Made by a program: the position numbers and the translations under genes. From Gluconobacter kanchanaburiensis NBRC 103587 (lineage in GTDB: Bacteria > Pseudomonadota > Alphaproteobacteria > Acetobacterales > Acetobacteraceae): a stretch of DNA of 64,000 nucleotides. Under the pieces are notes generated by a model, which was not told the origin of the DNA, made no database searches, and saw nothing but the letters and a program-made list of their open reading frames with translations. This document shows, piece after piece, positions 46,856 to 56,186 of this stretch. Location: assembly GCF_007988905.1 (NCBI RefSeq), contig NZ_BJVA01000014.1:1-64000 (forward strand). Reading direction: 5' to 3'. Position 1 is the first letter of the stretch. Every line of letters begins with the position of its first letter.

Positions 46856-47284
46856 ATGCAGGTTCTCGCGCTGATCGGGGCGGCATTCGTCGTCTACTGG
46901 CTCCTGACACATCTCGGCTTCGTGCTCGGCCTCCTGTTTGCATTCGCGAAATTCATCGTCCTGGCGCTGGGAGCGCTCGTTCTGCTGGGATTTGTCATGC
47001 AGCGCTTCTTTGGGAAGACGGAGACACAAAACGAAGACGCGCGGCAGGAAACCCCTGAAGACCCCATTGACGAACCATCTGCGGAACGGACCTGGTTCGA
47101 AGTTCTCGGTGTCAGCGAATTCGCCTCTCCAGAAGATATCAAACGCGCCTATCGGGACCTGATCAGACAGTATCATCCGGACAAGGTCGGCGCGATGGGG
47201 GAGAAAATCCGTGAACTGGCGATGCGGGAGACACAGATCATCAACGCCGCCTTTCAGGAGGCCCGTCTCAGCAGAGGCTTCTGA
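46856..47284 (+). CDS. Membrane-anchored J-domain protein
   Basis: A 142-residue co-chaperone. The N-terminal 50 residues form one or two membrane helices (LALIGAAFVVYWLLTHLGFV). A short acidic linker follows (residues about 62-78). The C-terminal J domain has WFEVLGVSEFASPEDIKRAY and the DnaK-stimulating HPD in RQYHPDKVGAMG near 105. The C-terminus ends soon after the J domain. This architecture resembles small DjlA-like or type III J proteins in the inner membrane. Client is unknown. Confidence 0.85.
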   Translation: MQVLALIGAAFVVYWLLTHLGFVLGLLFAFAKFIVLALGALVLLGFVMQRFFGKTETQNEDARQETPEDPIDEPSAERTWFEVLGVSEFASPEDIKRAYRDLIRQYHPDKVGAMGEKIRELAMRETQIINAAFQEARLSRGF

Positions 47285-47290
47285 AAGGCC

Positions 47291-47497
47291 TCCCTGTACT
47301 CCGTCTCCCCCTATGCCAGACGCCTGTTCGACCCAATACCGGCCCCGATCGTGGCGTCCATCGAAGGACTACCGCCATCCGTCGCTTTTCAGCAGAAGCG
47401 CGGCAGATATATCCTCTATGTTCTGGACAAACCCACAACCGGCCTGCATCCCATCGTTATCGGCCGACTGATGCTTCTGCTTCAGGACGCGGGATGA
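47291..47497 (+). pseudogene. Internally deleted UvrA remnant
   Basis: One open frame reads SLYSVSPYARRLFDPI, then ASIEGLPPSVAFQQKRG, and jumps directly to YILYVLDKPTTGLHPIVIG with RLMLLLQDAG and stop. The first half matches the UvrA region SVSPYARRLI...SIEGLPPAVALQQ from the N-terminal ATP-binding part. The second half matches the C-terminal Walker B region LYILDEPTTGLH. A large middle section is missing, and the Walker B Glu is replaced by Lys (DKP). It is a pseudogene formed by internal deletion. Confidence 0.75.
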
Positions 47498-48075
47498 AAC
47501 AGCACGCTCAGGGAGCGCACACCCTGTGCACCATGGACCAGTACGCCTTCGATATCCGCCGTCGCTGACGGGCCGCTCTGAAACACGACATAATGCGCCT
47601 GCGTCCATTCCGGACGTTGATAGGCATTATGCAGATTGTAGACGATCTGCGCCGGATCCAGCAGGATCACCAGATGCTGCGGCAGAAAACCCGTCGTGTT
47701 CACGAGAAGCTGCTTTTCAGTGAAACAGAGCGATCCCGTCTCCGCCACGCCGAACGCCGCGCGCAGAATGGCATATTCCACTGGCGCGATATCCGTCGGC
47801 TTCGTCTGGGGCGTGATCTGCATGTCACCCTGAAATTCTGAAACGCAGGACACGACCGGACCCGGCTTGACGAACGCCTGCCGCACCGGCGCCATCGGAT
47901 CAGCCGCATCAGGGGTCAGCATTTTCCCACCCATTCGCTCCAGGGACTTCTGGAATAGCGCTCTTAGATCGGCCGGGACCGCCTGATCGAACAAGGGCAC
48001 CACGGGGCGCGGGCGCTCACCCTGAACATGGTTTTTGCGGATTGCCCCCAGAATGGCCTCGCGTGAGCCACTCAT
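47482..48075 (-). CDS. lutC: Lactate utilization protein C (LUD domain)
   Basis: A 197-residue cytosolic LUD-domain protein. Sequence in the second half, AILRAAFGVAETGSLCFTEK near 105-124 and LPQHLVILLDPAQIVYNLHN near 131-150, is typical of YkgG/LutC. Its start overlaps the lutB stop by 4 bases (ATGA-type). With LutA and LutB it forms the iron-sulfur L-lactate dehydrogenase system that oxidises L-lactate to pyruvate. The role of LutC itself is not fully known. Confidence 0.9.
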   Translation of the reverse strand: MSGSREAILGAIRKNHVQGERPRPVVPLFDQAVPADLRALFQKSLERMGGKMLTPDAADPMAPVRQAFVKPGPVVSCVSEFQGDMQITPQTKPTDIAPVEYAILRAAFGVAETGSLCFTEKQLLVNTTGFLPQHLVILLDPAQIVYNLHNAYQRPEWTQAHYVVFQSGPSATADIEGVLVHGAQGVRSLSVLFHPAS

Positions 48076-49595
48076 GATTTTTCTCCCTCAACCTGCGACT
48101 TGCGGTTCTTGCGATACCACTCATTGAACGTCTGTTTGGGTGTCTCAGGGACATCGCGCTTGCGGCCCCATGTGTTGAGCTTGTTGTACAGCATGAAATG
48201 CGGCAGATGCCGCAACGCGCTGCGACCAAGCGGCAGACTTGCCCGATAGACCATAGGCGATGCCAGAACTTCGCCGGCGGCCTTCATCATGACTTTCTTG
48301 ACCGGGGAGATTTCCCCCTCGCCCGCCAGCGTCTTGCGCCAGTCGGCGATCTGTTCGTGAATATTGATCTTCACCGGACAAACATTGGTGCAACTGCCAT
48401 TCATCGTCGAAGAGTATGGCAGGTTGCGATATTTATGGACGTTGAAGGTCGGATCGATAATCAGCCCGATCGGCCCGGCATAGGTCGCGCCATAGCTCAG
48501 ACCACCGCTGCGCCGGAACACCGGGCAGGTGTTCATGCAGGCGCCACAGCGGATACATTTCAGCCCCGGCCAGAACTTCTCCATTCCCAGACGCTCGGAA
48601 CGCCCGTTATCCACGAGCACGACATGCATTTCGCCACCCTCACGCGGGCCGCGGAAATGCGACGTATACTGCGTGATCGGGGACCCCAGCGCGCTCCGCG
48701 ACAGCAGCCGGATAAAGACCGGCAGTTCATTCAGGCCGGGAATGAGCTTCTCGATCCCGATGGACGCGATATGCAGCGGCGGCGTATTGGCGGACAGATC
48801 CGCATTGCCCTCATTGGTGCAGACAACGAATGTTCCCGTTTCCGCAACCACGAAATTACCGCCCGTCATCCCGGCCTGCGCCGAGAGAATCAGCGGGCGC
48901 GTAGCCTCGCGCTGACATTCCGTCAGGTAACGCGCATCGGCATTGTCAGGGTCGGAGCCGATCGTTTTGGCAAAAACACTGGCGACATCGGTGCGCAGCT
49001 TGTGCACGGCCGGAACCACCACATGGCTCGGCGCTTCGTCATCAAGCTGCTGGATGCGTTCGCCAAGATCGGTTTCGATGACCTCGACATTATTGTGGGC
49101 CATGAACTCCCGGAAGCCACACTCCTCCGTCAGCATGGACTTGCTCTTGATCAACAGCTCGACGCCCTTGCTCCGCAGGATCTCCAGAACGATCGCGTTA
49201 TGCTCCGCGCCATCCTTTGCCCAGTGGACCTTGATCCCGTTGGCCGTCGCATTTTTCTCAAACAGCTCAAGATAATAATCGAGCTTGGAAAGCGTGTGCT
49301 CCTTGATGCCCGAGGCGAGGTCCCTCAACTCTTCCCATTCCTCGATCCCATGCATTTCCTTGTCACGTTTCTGGCGCAGATCCCACAGACGCGCATCATG
49401 CATGGCCTCATGCTCGGTCGCGGCCATGAAGCGGTTCGCGGCTTCGGACTGATCAACCGGCCGGTTGCCACGGATCTTGGCACCGCGGGGCTGGGGTTCC
49501 GAAATCCGGGATTTAAGGGGCTGGGACGAGGCGCCACCGTGATCAAGCTGCTCGGCATGGGGGTCCGTCAGCTCTTCATGCAGTTCGGCGGTCAT
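48072..49595 (-). CDS. lutB: Lactate utilization protein B (Fe-S, LUD domain)
   Basis: A 507-residue protein. An N-terminal 40-residue extension precedes a LUD domain (residues 60-330). Two 4Fe-4S motifs follow: CIRCGACMNTCPVF near 345 and GSCTNVCPVKINIHEQIADW near 397. It lies between lutA and lutC with 4-base overlaps on both sides, so the three are one operon. Length is slightly above the usual 475 because of the N-terminal extension (MTAELHEELTDPHAEQ...), which is polar and probably disordered. Confidence 0.93.
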   Translation of the reverse strand: MTAELHEELTDPHAEQLDHGGASSQPLKSRISEPQPRGAKIRGNRPVDQSEAANRFMAATEHEAMHDARLWDLRQKRDKEMHGIEEWEELRDLASGIKEHTLSKLDYYLELFEKNATANGIKVHWAKDGAEHNAIVLEILRSKGVELLIKSKSMLTEECGFREFMAHNNVEVIETDLGERIQQLDDEAPSHVVVPAVHKLRTDVASVFAKTIGSDPDNADARYLTECQREATRPLILSAQAGMTGGNFVVAETGTFVVCTNEGNADLSANTPPLHIASIGIEKLIPGLNELPVFIRLLSRSALGSPITQYTSHFRGPREGGEMHVVLVDNGRSERLGMEKFWPGLKCIRCGACMNTCPVFRRSGGLSYGATYAGPIGLIIDPTFNVHKYRNLPYSSTMNGSCTNVCPVKINIHEQIADWRKTLAGEGEISPVKKVMMKAAGEVLASPMVYRASLPLGRSALRHLPHFMLYNKLNTWGRKRDVPETPKQTFNEWYRKNRKSQVEGEKS

Positions 49596-50335
49596 GCGCG
49601 TGCTCCATTCAGGATCTGGGCGATGTGGATATATTTGAGGTTGGCGCCCATCCGCCGGGCACAGCCTTCCTGATGCATCATGCAGGAGCTGTCAGACGAC
49701 GTGACATATTCCGCGCCGGATTTAAGCTGATCCGTGACCTTGTCCTGACCCATCTTGGCCGAAACGCCTTCCTCGAAAACGGAGAACGTGCCGCCGAACC
49801 CGCAACATTCGTCAGGCCGCGTGAGGTCGGTGAACTCGATACCCTTGACCATCTTCAGCAGCGCTTTCGGCTTGGAAAACGGCTCTTCCCGGCGCTCGGT
49901 CATACTAGCGATCCGCAGGTTCCGCAGCGTGTTGCAGTTGTTGTGAAGTGCAACACGATGCGGAAACTCGGCCCAAGGGAAAGCATCGACTTTCAAGACA
50001 TCGTGCAGAAACTCGACCAGCTCATAGGTCCGGCTGCGAACATGTTTGACAGCGTCGGTCTGATCGATGGCCGTCATGTTGTTGCGAACCTGGTTGGTAC
50101 AGCTTCCGGAAGGTGTGACGATATAATCGTATTTTTCAAAATTCCGGACGAACAGTTCTTCCGTCTTCGCCGCCTCACGCTCGCAGCCCGTATTGGTCAT
50201 GGGCTGACCACAGCATGTCTGGTCAACGGGATATTCAACGGACATCCCAAAACGCTCCAGCAGTTCGAGCGTCGCAATCCCTGTCTCGGGGTGAAACATA
50301 TCCACGTAACATGGAATAAAAAGACCGACCTTCAT
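49592..50335 (-). CDS. lutA: Lactate utilization protein A (CCG-domain Fe-S protein)
   Basis: A 247-residue cytosolic Fe-S protein. Two CCG motifs are visible: YPVDQTCCGQPMTN near 40 and RPDECCGFGGTF near 170, which bind iron-sulfur clusters in this heterodisulfide-reductase-like family. ATG 50335 gives the normal N-terminus (MKVGLFIPCYVDMFHP); the frame is open to 50401 but adds an atypical leader. It is the first gene of lutABC; the 320-bp leader region to 50658 must hold the promoter. Confidence 0.93.
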   Translation of the reverse strand: MKVGLFIPCYVDMFHPETGIATLELLERFGMSVEYPVDQTCCGQPMTNTGCEREAAKTEELFVRNFEKYDYIVTPSGSCTNQVRNNMTAIDQTDAVKHVRSRTYELVEFLHDVLKVDAFPWAEFPHRVALHNNCNTLRNLRIASMTERREEPFSKPKALLKMVKGIEFTDLTRPDECCGFGGTFSVFEEGVSAKMGQDKVTDQLKSGAEYVTSSDSSCMMHQEGCARRMGANLKYIHIAQILNGARA

Positions 50336-50658
50336 GGGGAATACCTTTGTCTTCAATAATCTCGTGCGCGGGGTACTGTCTCCAAAACAGTACATAAACA
50401 AAAGACAAGTTTATGGGATATTTTCAGTCATGATAAAAAGAGTATTCCAGTCCGGAAAATAACACCAAAAACAAATCGTAGATTCATACTCCGAAAAACC
50501 CAATAAAACTCACCATGACGGATGTCTTTCAGTATCCAATCACCTTCAGAACGCTTTTTATTGAGAAGGGTTATCATCTCCAACCCATGCCGACACATCA
50601 CGCAAAAGGCTGTTTGGCAGCAGGGCGGATAGACCCAGTGCCCCGATTGCTTTCTGGG
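50336..50658. other. lutA promoter region
   Basis: An AT-rich stretch between the glycosyltransferase stop and the lutA start. The only open frames run into the glycosyltransferase and look like shadows. I find no clear operator by eye, though it must carry the lutABC promoter. Confidence 0.4.
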
Positions 50659-51789
50659 TCAGGAAGAAATGCGCCGAAAAGACTCTTCCATAAGCGCAAC
50701 GACACGCCTGAGAATACGGCGTTCATCATACGACTCGACCGCAATTTTCCGCCCCGAACACCCCATTTCTTCTCTCAGGGCCCTGTCCTGCGTCAAACGG
50801 CACAGCGCGCGCGCCAGCGGTGCGGAAAGTCCCGGCGGAACCAGAAAACCGGTTTTCCCGTCGACCACCTGCTCGCGAGGTCCGCGCACATTCGCAGCCA
50901 CGACCGGCAGCCCCGTCAGCATCGCTTCGATGACCGACATGGGCAGACCTTCGAAATGACTGGGCAGCGCAAAAATATCCGCCGCCGTCAGAAGTTCGGC
51001 GACATCGTCCCTGTACCCGAGCAGCCGCAGCCGGGACCCCAGCCGCTCTGTGGCTCGCGCAAAAGCTGCGGTCATGTCCGCTCCGTGATCCGAAGGCAGC
51101 CGCTCACCGACGACCCAGAGTTCCGCGTCCGGGACGTCTTCCATGGCCCGTAGCAATTCAGGATGTCCCTTGTGCCGTACCAGACGGGACACCACGATCA
51201 CCACAGGACGCGTCTCCGGCACGCCAAGCTCCGCACGCAACCGGGCCCGCGTTTCAGGCGAAGGGCGATAATGCTCCGGATTGCGGCCGTTGCCGATGGC
51301 GATCGGGATTCGGTTGAGGTGAAGCCTGCGTGCATCGCGTGCTTCTTCGCTTGAGACGGTCATGTAAAGGTCGGTGATGCGCCCCGCTGCCCATTCCAGA
51401 ACCAGCGAAAGCGTGCGTCGATTCCATGAACCCGGCTGATTGAACAGGAAGCCGTGACAGGTATAGGCGACGACACGCACGCCGCAGACCCGTGCGGCAA
51501 AACGCGCCAGAATACCACTGATCGGCATATGTCCGTGCACAAGGTCAGGTTTTTCCTTCCGGATCAGCCGGACCAGCGCCATAAACGCCCGATACTGGGC
51601 CACCGGCGAAAGCGAGCGCGCCATGGGAACGCCATGTACCGTGAAGCCCTCGGCCCTTACCGGCTCCAGATGCGTGCCTTCCGCACAGGCCCCCTGGACC
51701 TCATGACCAGCGTCCCGGAGGTCACGCATCAGGGGCAGCAGAAACTGTCTGAGCGCGAAGTCAACATTGGTGATTTCAAGGATCTTCAC
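50659..51789 (-). CDS. Glycosyltransferase family 4
   Basis: A 376-residue GT-B enzyme. N-terminal domain begins MKILEITNVDFALRQFLLPL. The nucleotide-sugar part shows VIVVSRLVRHKGHPELLRAM near 205-224, and the GT4 motif is in ADIFALPSHFEGLPMSVIEA near 292-311. It transfers a sugar from an NDP-sugar to a lipid- or polysaccharide precursor, probably for exopolysaccharide or LPS. It is the last gene of a same-strand run with the heparinase II/III-like protein and Rpe (25 bp after it). Confidence 0.9.
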   Translation of the reverse strand: MKILEITNVDFALRQFLLPLMRDLRDAGHEVQGACAEGTHLEPVRAEGFTVHGVPMARSLSPVAQYRAFMALVRLIRKEKPDLVHGHMPISGILARFAARVCGVRVVAYTCHGFLFNQPGSWNRRTLSLVLEWAAGRITDLYMTVSSEEARDARRLHLNRIPIAIGNGRNPEHYRPSPETRARLRAELGVPETRPVVIVVSRLVRHKGHPELLRAMEDVPDAELWVVGERLPSDHGADMTAAFARATERLGSRLRLLGYRDDVAELLTAADIFALPSHFEGLPMSVIEAMLTGLPVVAANVRGPREQVVDGKTGFLVPPGLSAPLARALCRLTQDRALREEMGCSGRKIAVESYDERRILRRVVALMEESFRRISS

Positions 51790-51814
51790 GATCGCACCTT
51801 CAGTCCGGAAACCG

Positions 51815-53479
51815 TTATTCCGGAATACGTTCGAGAAGCCATGTCACGCTCTGATGGACGCGTCCGGCAGTTTTGGGCGTGTCGGAGGCTACTGGCATGG
51901 CTTCACTTTGCCCATCCGGCAACACGGCATCGGCCTGCGCTGGCGGCGATGGCAACGGTGTGATGATGATCTGCTGACCGGATTCGCGCTTTCCGCGCCC
52001 GAGATAGACGTCGCTTTCGAGACGAACGACACCCCCGCGCTGCCTGAAACGCCAAATCATCCCACCTGCCTGAAGAATGATGTCTTCATCATCCTGCGTC
52101 ACCATGACATCGGGATGAATATGGAAGCGGATCGCAAAGTCGATGTTCCGTTCGCCGTCGATCAGTTCCTGCCCGCGGAAATCCTCACCGTCCGACCCGA
52201 AATAGAGACGGCGCGTCCATTTCGCACCCAGCGGCGCATGGTAGCCGTCATGCGCCATGTCCAGCCAGTGCGCGGAACCGTCGGTCTGGTGTTCACAGGA
52301 GACGGTGACCGGCCGGCGGGTCATGCCACCATCAGGACCGAAATCCGCCGAAGACAGTCCATCCGCCACGAGGACTGTGTGCGCAGCACTACACCGCATA
52401 GCGTCCCGCCACGCTCCGACCACCGCGCTGCCGCAGTTGACGAACAGACGATGCCGCTGATGCGAAAATTCAAAGGACATCGTTCCAGCATGCGCCATAT
52501 GATCGAACCCGGCCGCGGCGGGTGCACCGCTGTCCACAATCAGCAGCGATTTTCCGAGCGCAAGGCGCGTAAATTTCCCCTGCGGCATGGCTGGCGCAAT
52601 CAACTTCTGCCGGGAGCCCTGAGCCAGTACGTCCTCGACGGCAGCACTGTACCGCTCGTTCGCTCCATTGAAAACGGCAAGCCCTCCGTCACCGTGGCGC
52701 ATGGCTCGCAGGACGGGACAGACCCTGTCCAGCGCCCGGTCGATGAAGGGAGGAACGCTGGCATGCGCCGTACGGAACATGACGGACATCTCAGCCAATT
52801 CGCGCGCCACGAGAAACTGGGCCTCGGGGCTGCGCTCGATCACCGTGCCATCCGCAAGGATGAGGCGTTCCAGTTCGGCGGGGAGATAACGCAGATAGCG
52901 CGACATGAAACCCGTATGGTCCGGCATCGCCATTGCCGCGGCGAGAAGCCCTCTGAACGCCATCAGTCCGCGTGCGCCCTGCGGCGGAAGGGGCAGAAGG
53001 GCAGCGATAGTCCGTCCCTCCACCAGCATCCGGTCCATCAGGCGCTTCTGCAGAGCCAGGTCGGCGGACGCGAGACAGAATTCATGATTCGACAGCCATG
53101 AGGCCAGCCGGGATCCGGTGACGCAGGCATCGCCGACCAGCGGATCGGTGGGCGGATGCGCCAGCCAGTCACTGACAAGCATCCGCGCCGTCATTCTCGC
53201 CCGGTCGCTTCCCAGCGTCCGCAAATCCCGAAGCCAGCTGAAACCATGCAGCCATTCCCGCACAGGCCCCGGCCAAGGCCCGCGCTCCCAGCTCCCCTTT
53301 GGCAGGGCATAATCCTGCCGGTCGAAACAGAAATGCCCGGCAATCAGACGCGCCCCCTGTTCCGGATCGCCCTTCCATGGGTCCCGGAAAGCATGAACAG
53401 GCTCCTGAGACGTCTGCCCCCCCAGCGGGAGACGAGCGAGGGAGAGACGAAGACCGCGAAGCCAGCGACTGCCTGTCAT
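51815..53479 (-). CDS. Heparinase II/III family protein
   Basis: A 554-residue protein. N-terminal region of about 300 residues is an alpha/alpha toroid (residues 1-300, with MARLPLGG/W-rich helices). The C-terminal beta-sheet part carries GKSLLIVDSGAPAAAGFDHM near 315-335 and SFEFSHQRHRLFVNCGSAVV near 340-360, the heparinase II/III-like motif (FEFS...). Family members cleave acidic polysaccharides by beta-elimination. No signal peptide is evident. Its start overlaps the stop of rpe. In alphaproteobacteria this family often neighbours rpe; the true substrate is not established. Confidence 0.82.
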   Translation of the reverse strand: MTGSRWLRGLRLSLARLPLGGQTSQEPVHAFRDPWKGDPEQGARLIAGHFCFDRQDYALPKGSWERGPWPGPVREWLHGFSWLRDLRTLGSDRARMTARMLVSDWLAHPPTDPLVGDACVTGSRLASWLSNHEFCLASADLALQKRLMDRMLVEGRTIAALLPLPPQGARGLMAFRGLLAAAMAMPDHTGFMSRYLRYLPAELERLILADGTVIERSPEAQFLVARELAEMSVMFRTAHASVPPFIDRALDRVCPVLRAMRHGDGGLAVFNGANERYSAAVEDVLAQGSRQKLIAPAMPQGKFTRLALGKSLLIVDSGAPAAAGFDHMAHAGTMSFEFSHQRHRLFVNCGSAVVGAWRDAMRCSAAHTVLVADGLSSADFGPDGGMTRRPVTVSCEHQTDGSAHWLDMAHDGYHAPLGAKWTRRLYFGSDGEDFRGQELIDGERNIDFAIRFHIHPDVMVTQDDEDIILQAGGMIWRFRQRGGVVRLESDVYLGRGKRESGQQIIITPLPSPPAQADAVLPDGQSEAMPVASDTPKTAGRVHQSVTWLLERIPE

Positions 53480-54153
53480 CAGGGCATCTGTTCCACGAAC
53501 GGCCCTTCAAGAGACCGGATCGCAGCGGCGCGGTCTTCTTTTCCAAATACCGCGGAGCCCGCGACAAGCATGGTTGCTCCCGCTTCCACGACAAGGGGAG
53601 CGGTCTGCGGATCGATTCCGCCATCCACGGCCAGAACAATGTCCCGCCCGCTTTCGCGGATCATGGCCGCCAGCGTCCGGATTTTGGCCAACTGGCTGTG
53701 CAGGAAGCTTTGACCGCCAAATCCCGGATTGACCGTCATGACGAGAATGATGTCCACCAGATCCAAGACTTCGGACAGCGCCACCGCAGGCGTTGCCGGA
53801 CAGATCGCCACACCCGGGCGACAGCCCAGCGCCCGGATGGTCTGCAGCGAGCGATGCAGATGAAGGGCATTCTCGACATGGACAGTGATATGGTCGGCGC
53901 CCGCCTTTGCCGTCGCCTCCAGATACGGATCCACAGGATCGATCATCAGGTGAACGTCGAACTTCGCGTCCGTATGGTTTCGCAACGCGGCGATGACAGG
54001 CGGGCCGAATGAGATGTTGGGCACGAAATGCCCGTCCATCACATCCAGGTGAAGCCAGGGGGCGCGCGCAACGGAAGCGACCTCTTCACCAAGGCGGGAA
54101 AAGTCGGCAGCCAGAAGGCTCGGGGCGACAATGATCGAGGGACGGTCAGTCAT
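53479..54153 (-). CDS. rpe: Ribulose-phosphate 3-epimerase
   Basis: A 224-residue TIM-barrel enzyme interconverting ribulose 5-phosphate and xylulose 5-phosphate in the pentose phosphate pathway. Motifs are [16 protein letters not shown] near 10, [17 protein letters not shown] near 35 (metal His and Asp), [10 protein letters not shown] near 65, [14 protein letters not shown] near 137 and [18 protein letters not shown] near 175. ATG 54153 is the family start; upstream frame to 54525 is noncoding. The pathway is central in Gluconobacter, which oxidises sugars mainly through it. Confidence 0.96.
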   Translation of the reverse strand: MTDRPSIIVAPSLLAADFSRLGEEVASVARAPWLHLDVMDGHFVPNISFGPPVIAALRNHTDAKFDVHLMIDPVDPYLEATAKAGADHITVHVENALHLHRSLQTIRALGCRPGVAICPATPAVALSEVLDLVDIILVMTVNPGFGGQSFLHSQLAKIRTLAAMIRESGRDIVLAVDGGIDPQTAPLVVEAGATMLVAGSAVFGKEDRAAAIRSLEGPFVEQMP

Positions 54154-54331
54154 ACTGTCATGTATCGGCAAACCCATCGCGCGACGCAAGCCACATCCGC
54201 ATGGACGCGCATCTTCGTGAGCAGACAGGCTGCCCGCAGGTGTTCCCGACAGGCTCCTGAACAGTCTCCGGAACCCCGACCCTCCTGAAACGTCCTGATG
54301 CCGACACCTCTCGACCTGCCCGGAGTGCTTC

Positions 54332-55591
54332 ATGACCGATCGCCTTTCGCCCACCCTGCTCAGCCGTGACAGCTGGATCCGTCGCCCCTCCCACCGGGCA
54401 TGGCTGGAAATGCAGGGGCGCCGGCTTCTGGACTTCAGCAAGGCCGGCTGCGTCGATGGCGGCTTTACCGGCCTTGATCTCGAAGGAATGCTTCCCGAAA
54501 ATGCACGACCCGAGGCAACCCTCACTGCGCGCTGCGTTCACGCCTATGCAGTCGCGGAACTTCAGGGCCTTCCCGGAAGCGCTCCTTTGGTCACGCACGG
54601 CATCCACGCCCTGCGCGCGAACTTCCGGGATGATGCCCATGGCGGCTGGCAGCATTTCGCGGACAAGGACAACGACCGCAAACAGGCCTATCTGCATGCT
54701 TTCGTCGCTCTTGCAGCCTCTTCAGCTGTGTTGATCGGAGCGGAAGGTGCCGGAGAACTCCTTCAGGACGCCATCCATCAGATCGAAACGCATTTCTGGA
54801 GCGAGGAAGAAGGAGTCATGCGCGAAAGTTTCGCGCCGGACTGGTCCGACGAGGAGGACTATCGGGGGGCGAACAGCAACATGCACTCCACCGAAGCCTT
54901 CATGGCTCTGGCCGATGTCACGGGGGACGTAAAATGGCTCCATCGGGCGCGAAGGATCGTCACGCGCTTCGTCCACGAACTGGCTGCGGGAGAAGGATTT
55001 GCGATGCCCGAACACTTCAATCGCAACTGGAATCTTCTGCGCGACTATCACAAAGACAAGCCAAACGACGACCTGCGCCCATATGGCATGACGCCCGGAC
55101 ATTTCGTGGAGTGGTCACATCTGACCGTGAAGCTTGAAGCCGCTCTCCTGCGACATGGACTTACGACCCCCGAATGGATGCTGCATGACGCACAAGCCCT
55201 GTTCGAGACGGGCATGAACACCGGATGGAACGCCGATGGCCGCCCGGGCATGCTTTATACCATCAACTGGGAGCACGGCCCTCACAACCGCAGCCGTATC
55301 CACTGGGCTCAGGCGGAGGCGTTGACAGCCTCCATCAATCTCTACAAACGTACGGGAAACCCCCATTACGAACACTGGTACCGGACGATCTGGGACTATA
55401 TCGACACTACCCTGATCGACCGCGACTTCGGAAGCTGGTTCAACGAGGTCAGTCCTGAAGGAGAGCCGACCGAAACGATCTACAAAGGCAAAGGCGACCT
55501 GTATCATGCCTATCAGTCGACGCTTGCGCCCATGATGCCACTCGCCCCGTCCCTCGCCACGGCGATCGAACAGATCGGGGTTCCCTACTAA
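54332..55591 (+). CDS. AGE family epimerase/isomerase (mannose isomerase-like)
   Basis: A 419-residue (alpha/alpha)6 barrel protein. Motifs are [20 protein letters not shown] near 110, [20 protein letters not shown] near 172-192, [20 protein letters not shown] near 310, and [11 protein letters not shown] near 370. His and Glu in NMHSTEA and HWAQAEA are candidates for catalysis, as in YihS and mannose isomerases. It isomerises an aldose to a ketose or epimerises an N-acyl sugar. It is divergent from rpe. Precise substrate is unclear; mannose/fructose is my preferred guess. Confidence 0.83.
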   Translation: MTDRLSPTLLSRDSWIRRPSHRAWLEMQGRRLLDFSKAGCVDGGFTGLDLEGMLPENARPEATLTARCVHAYAVAELQGLPGSAPLVTHGIHALRANFRDDAHGGWQHFADKDNDRKQAYLHAFVALAASSAVLIGAEGAGELLQDAIHQIETHFWSEEEGVMRESFAPDWSDEEDYRGANSNMHSTEAFMALADVTGDVKWLHRARRIVTRFVHELAAGEGFAMPEHFNRNWNLLRDYHKDKPNDDLRPYGMTPGHFVEWSHLTVKLEAALLRHGLTTPEWMLHDAQALFETGMNTGWNADGRPGMLYTINWEHGPHNRSRIHWAQAEALTASINLYKRTGNPHYEHWYRTIWDYIDTTLIDRDFGSWFNEVSPEGEPTETIYKGKGDLYHAYQSTLAPMMPLAPSLATAIEQIGVPY

Positions 55592-55595
55592 TCCG

Positions 55596-56186
55596 TCAGC
55601 CTGACGGCGCTTTCGTCAGAGCATAGACAGGAAGCGCCACACATTCCCGGAACAGGTACCAGAGCTGGGTCGAACGGAACCGGGAAGGCGCCGCTCCTGA
55701 GACCGGATGCACGCCAACGCGGTGCAGGGCCCATTCGGCACGCGGAACATGAAACCATTGCGTCACGACGACCGCACCTGCCGGATGCAGCCGGGCAACA
55801 TGCAGAGCCGTCAGCCAGGTGTTGTTACCATGCGAGTCGGTAATAATAGCTCTTGCCGGAACCCCCCGCGCAGTCAGCCAGTCAGCCATGATCCGCGCCT
55901 CATCCTGATTGTTACCGCTCTCGATCGCACCACTCACCATCACCCTGCGCACCAATCCGGCGCGCCAGAGCCGAAGGCCTTCTTCCAGCCGCTCCCGCAG
56001 CGCGGGATGTGGATGCCCTTTCGCATCCACTGCCGTCCCGAAAACGACTGCCATGTCAGAGGAGGCCGGAACCGCGGAGGCTCCGAGAGCAGCGACACAG
56101 CCCATCCAAAGAACAAGCCCCACCGTCAGAATGCCCCAGATGATCAGTCCTTTCATGACTGCCCGACACCACAGACCGGATGTCAT
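55596..56186 (-). CDS. YdcF family membrane-anchored protein (DUF218)
   Basis: A 196-residue protein. One N-terminal membrane segment (LIIWGILTVGLVLWMGCVAA) anchors it. The DUF218 domain shows VVFGTAVDAKGHPHPALRER near 48-68, a loop with GLRLWRAGLVRRVMVSGAIE near 70-90, and DSHGNNTWLTALHVARL near 117. The family resembles SanA and YdcF, linked to envelope or vancomycin sensitivity, with unproven nucleotide or S-adenosylmethionine binding. Its ATG overlaps the stop of the MFS gene. Confidence 0.85.
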   Translation of the reverse strand: MTSGLWCRAVMKGLIIWGILTVGLVLWMGCVAALGASAVPASSDMAVVFGTAVDAKGHPHPALRERLEEGLRLWRAGLVRRVMVSGAIESGNNQDEARIMADWLTARGVPARAIITDSHGNNTWLTALHVARLHPAGAVVVTQWFHVPRAEWALHRVGVHPVSGAAPSRFRSTQLWYLFRECVALPVYALTKAPSG

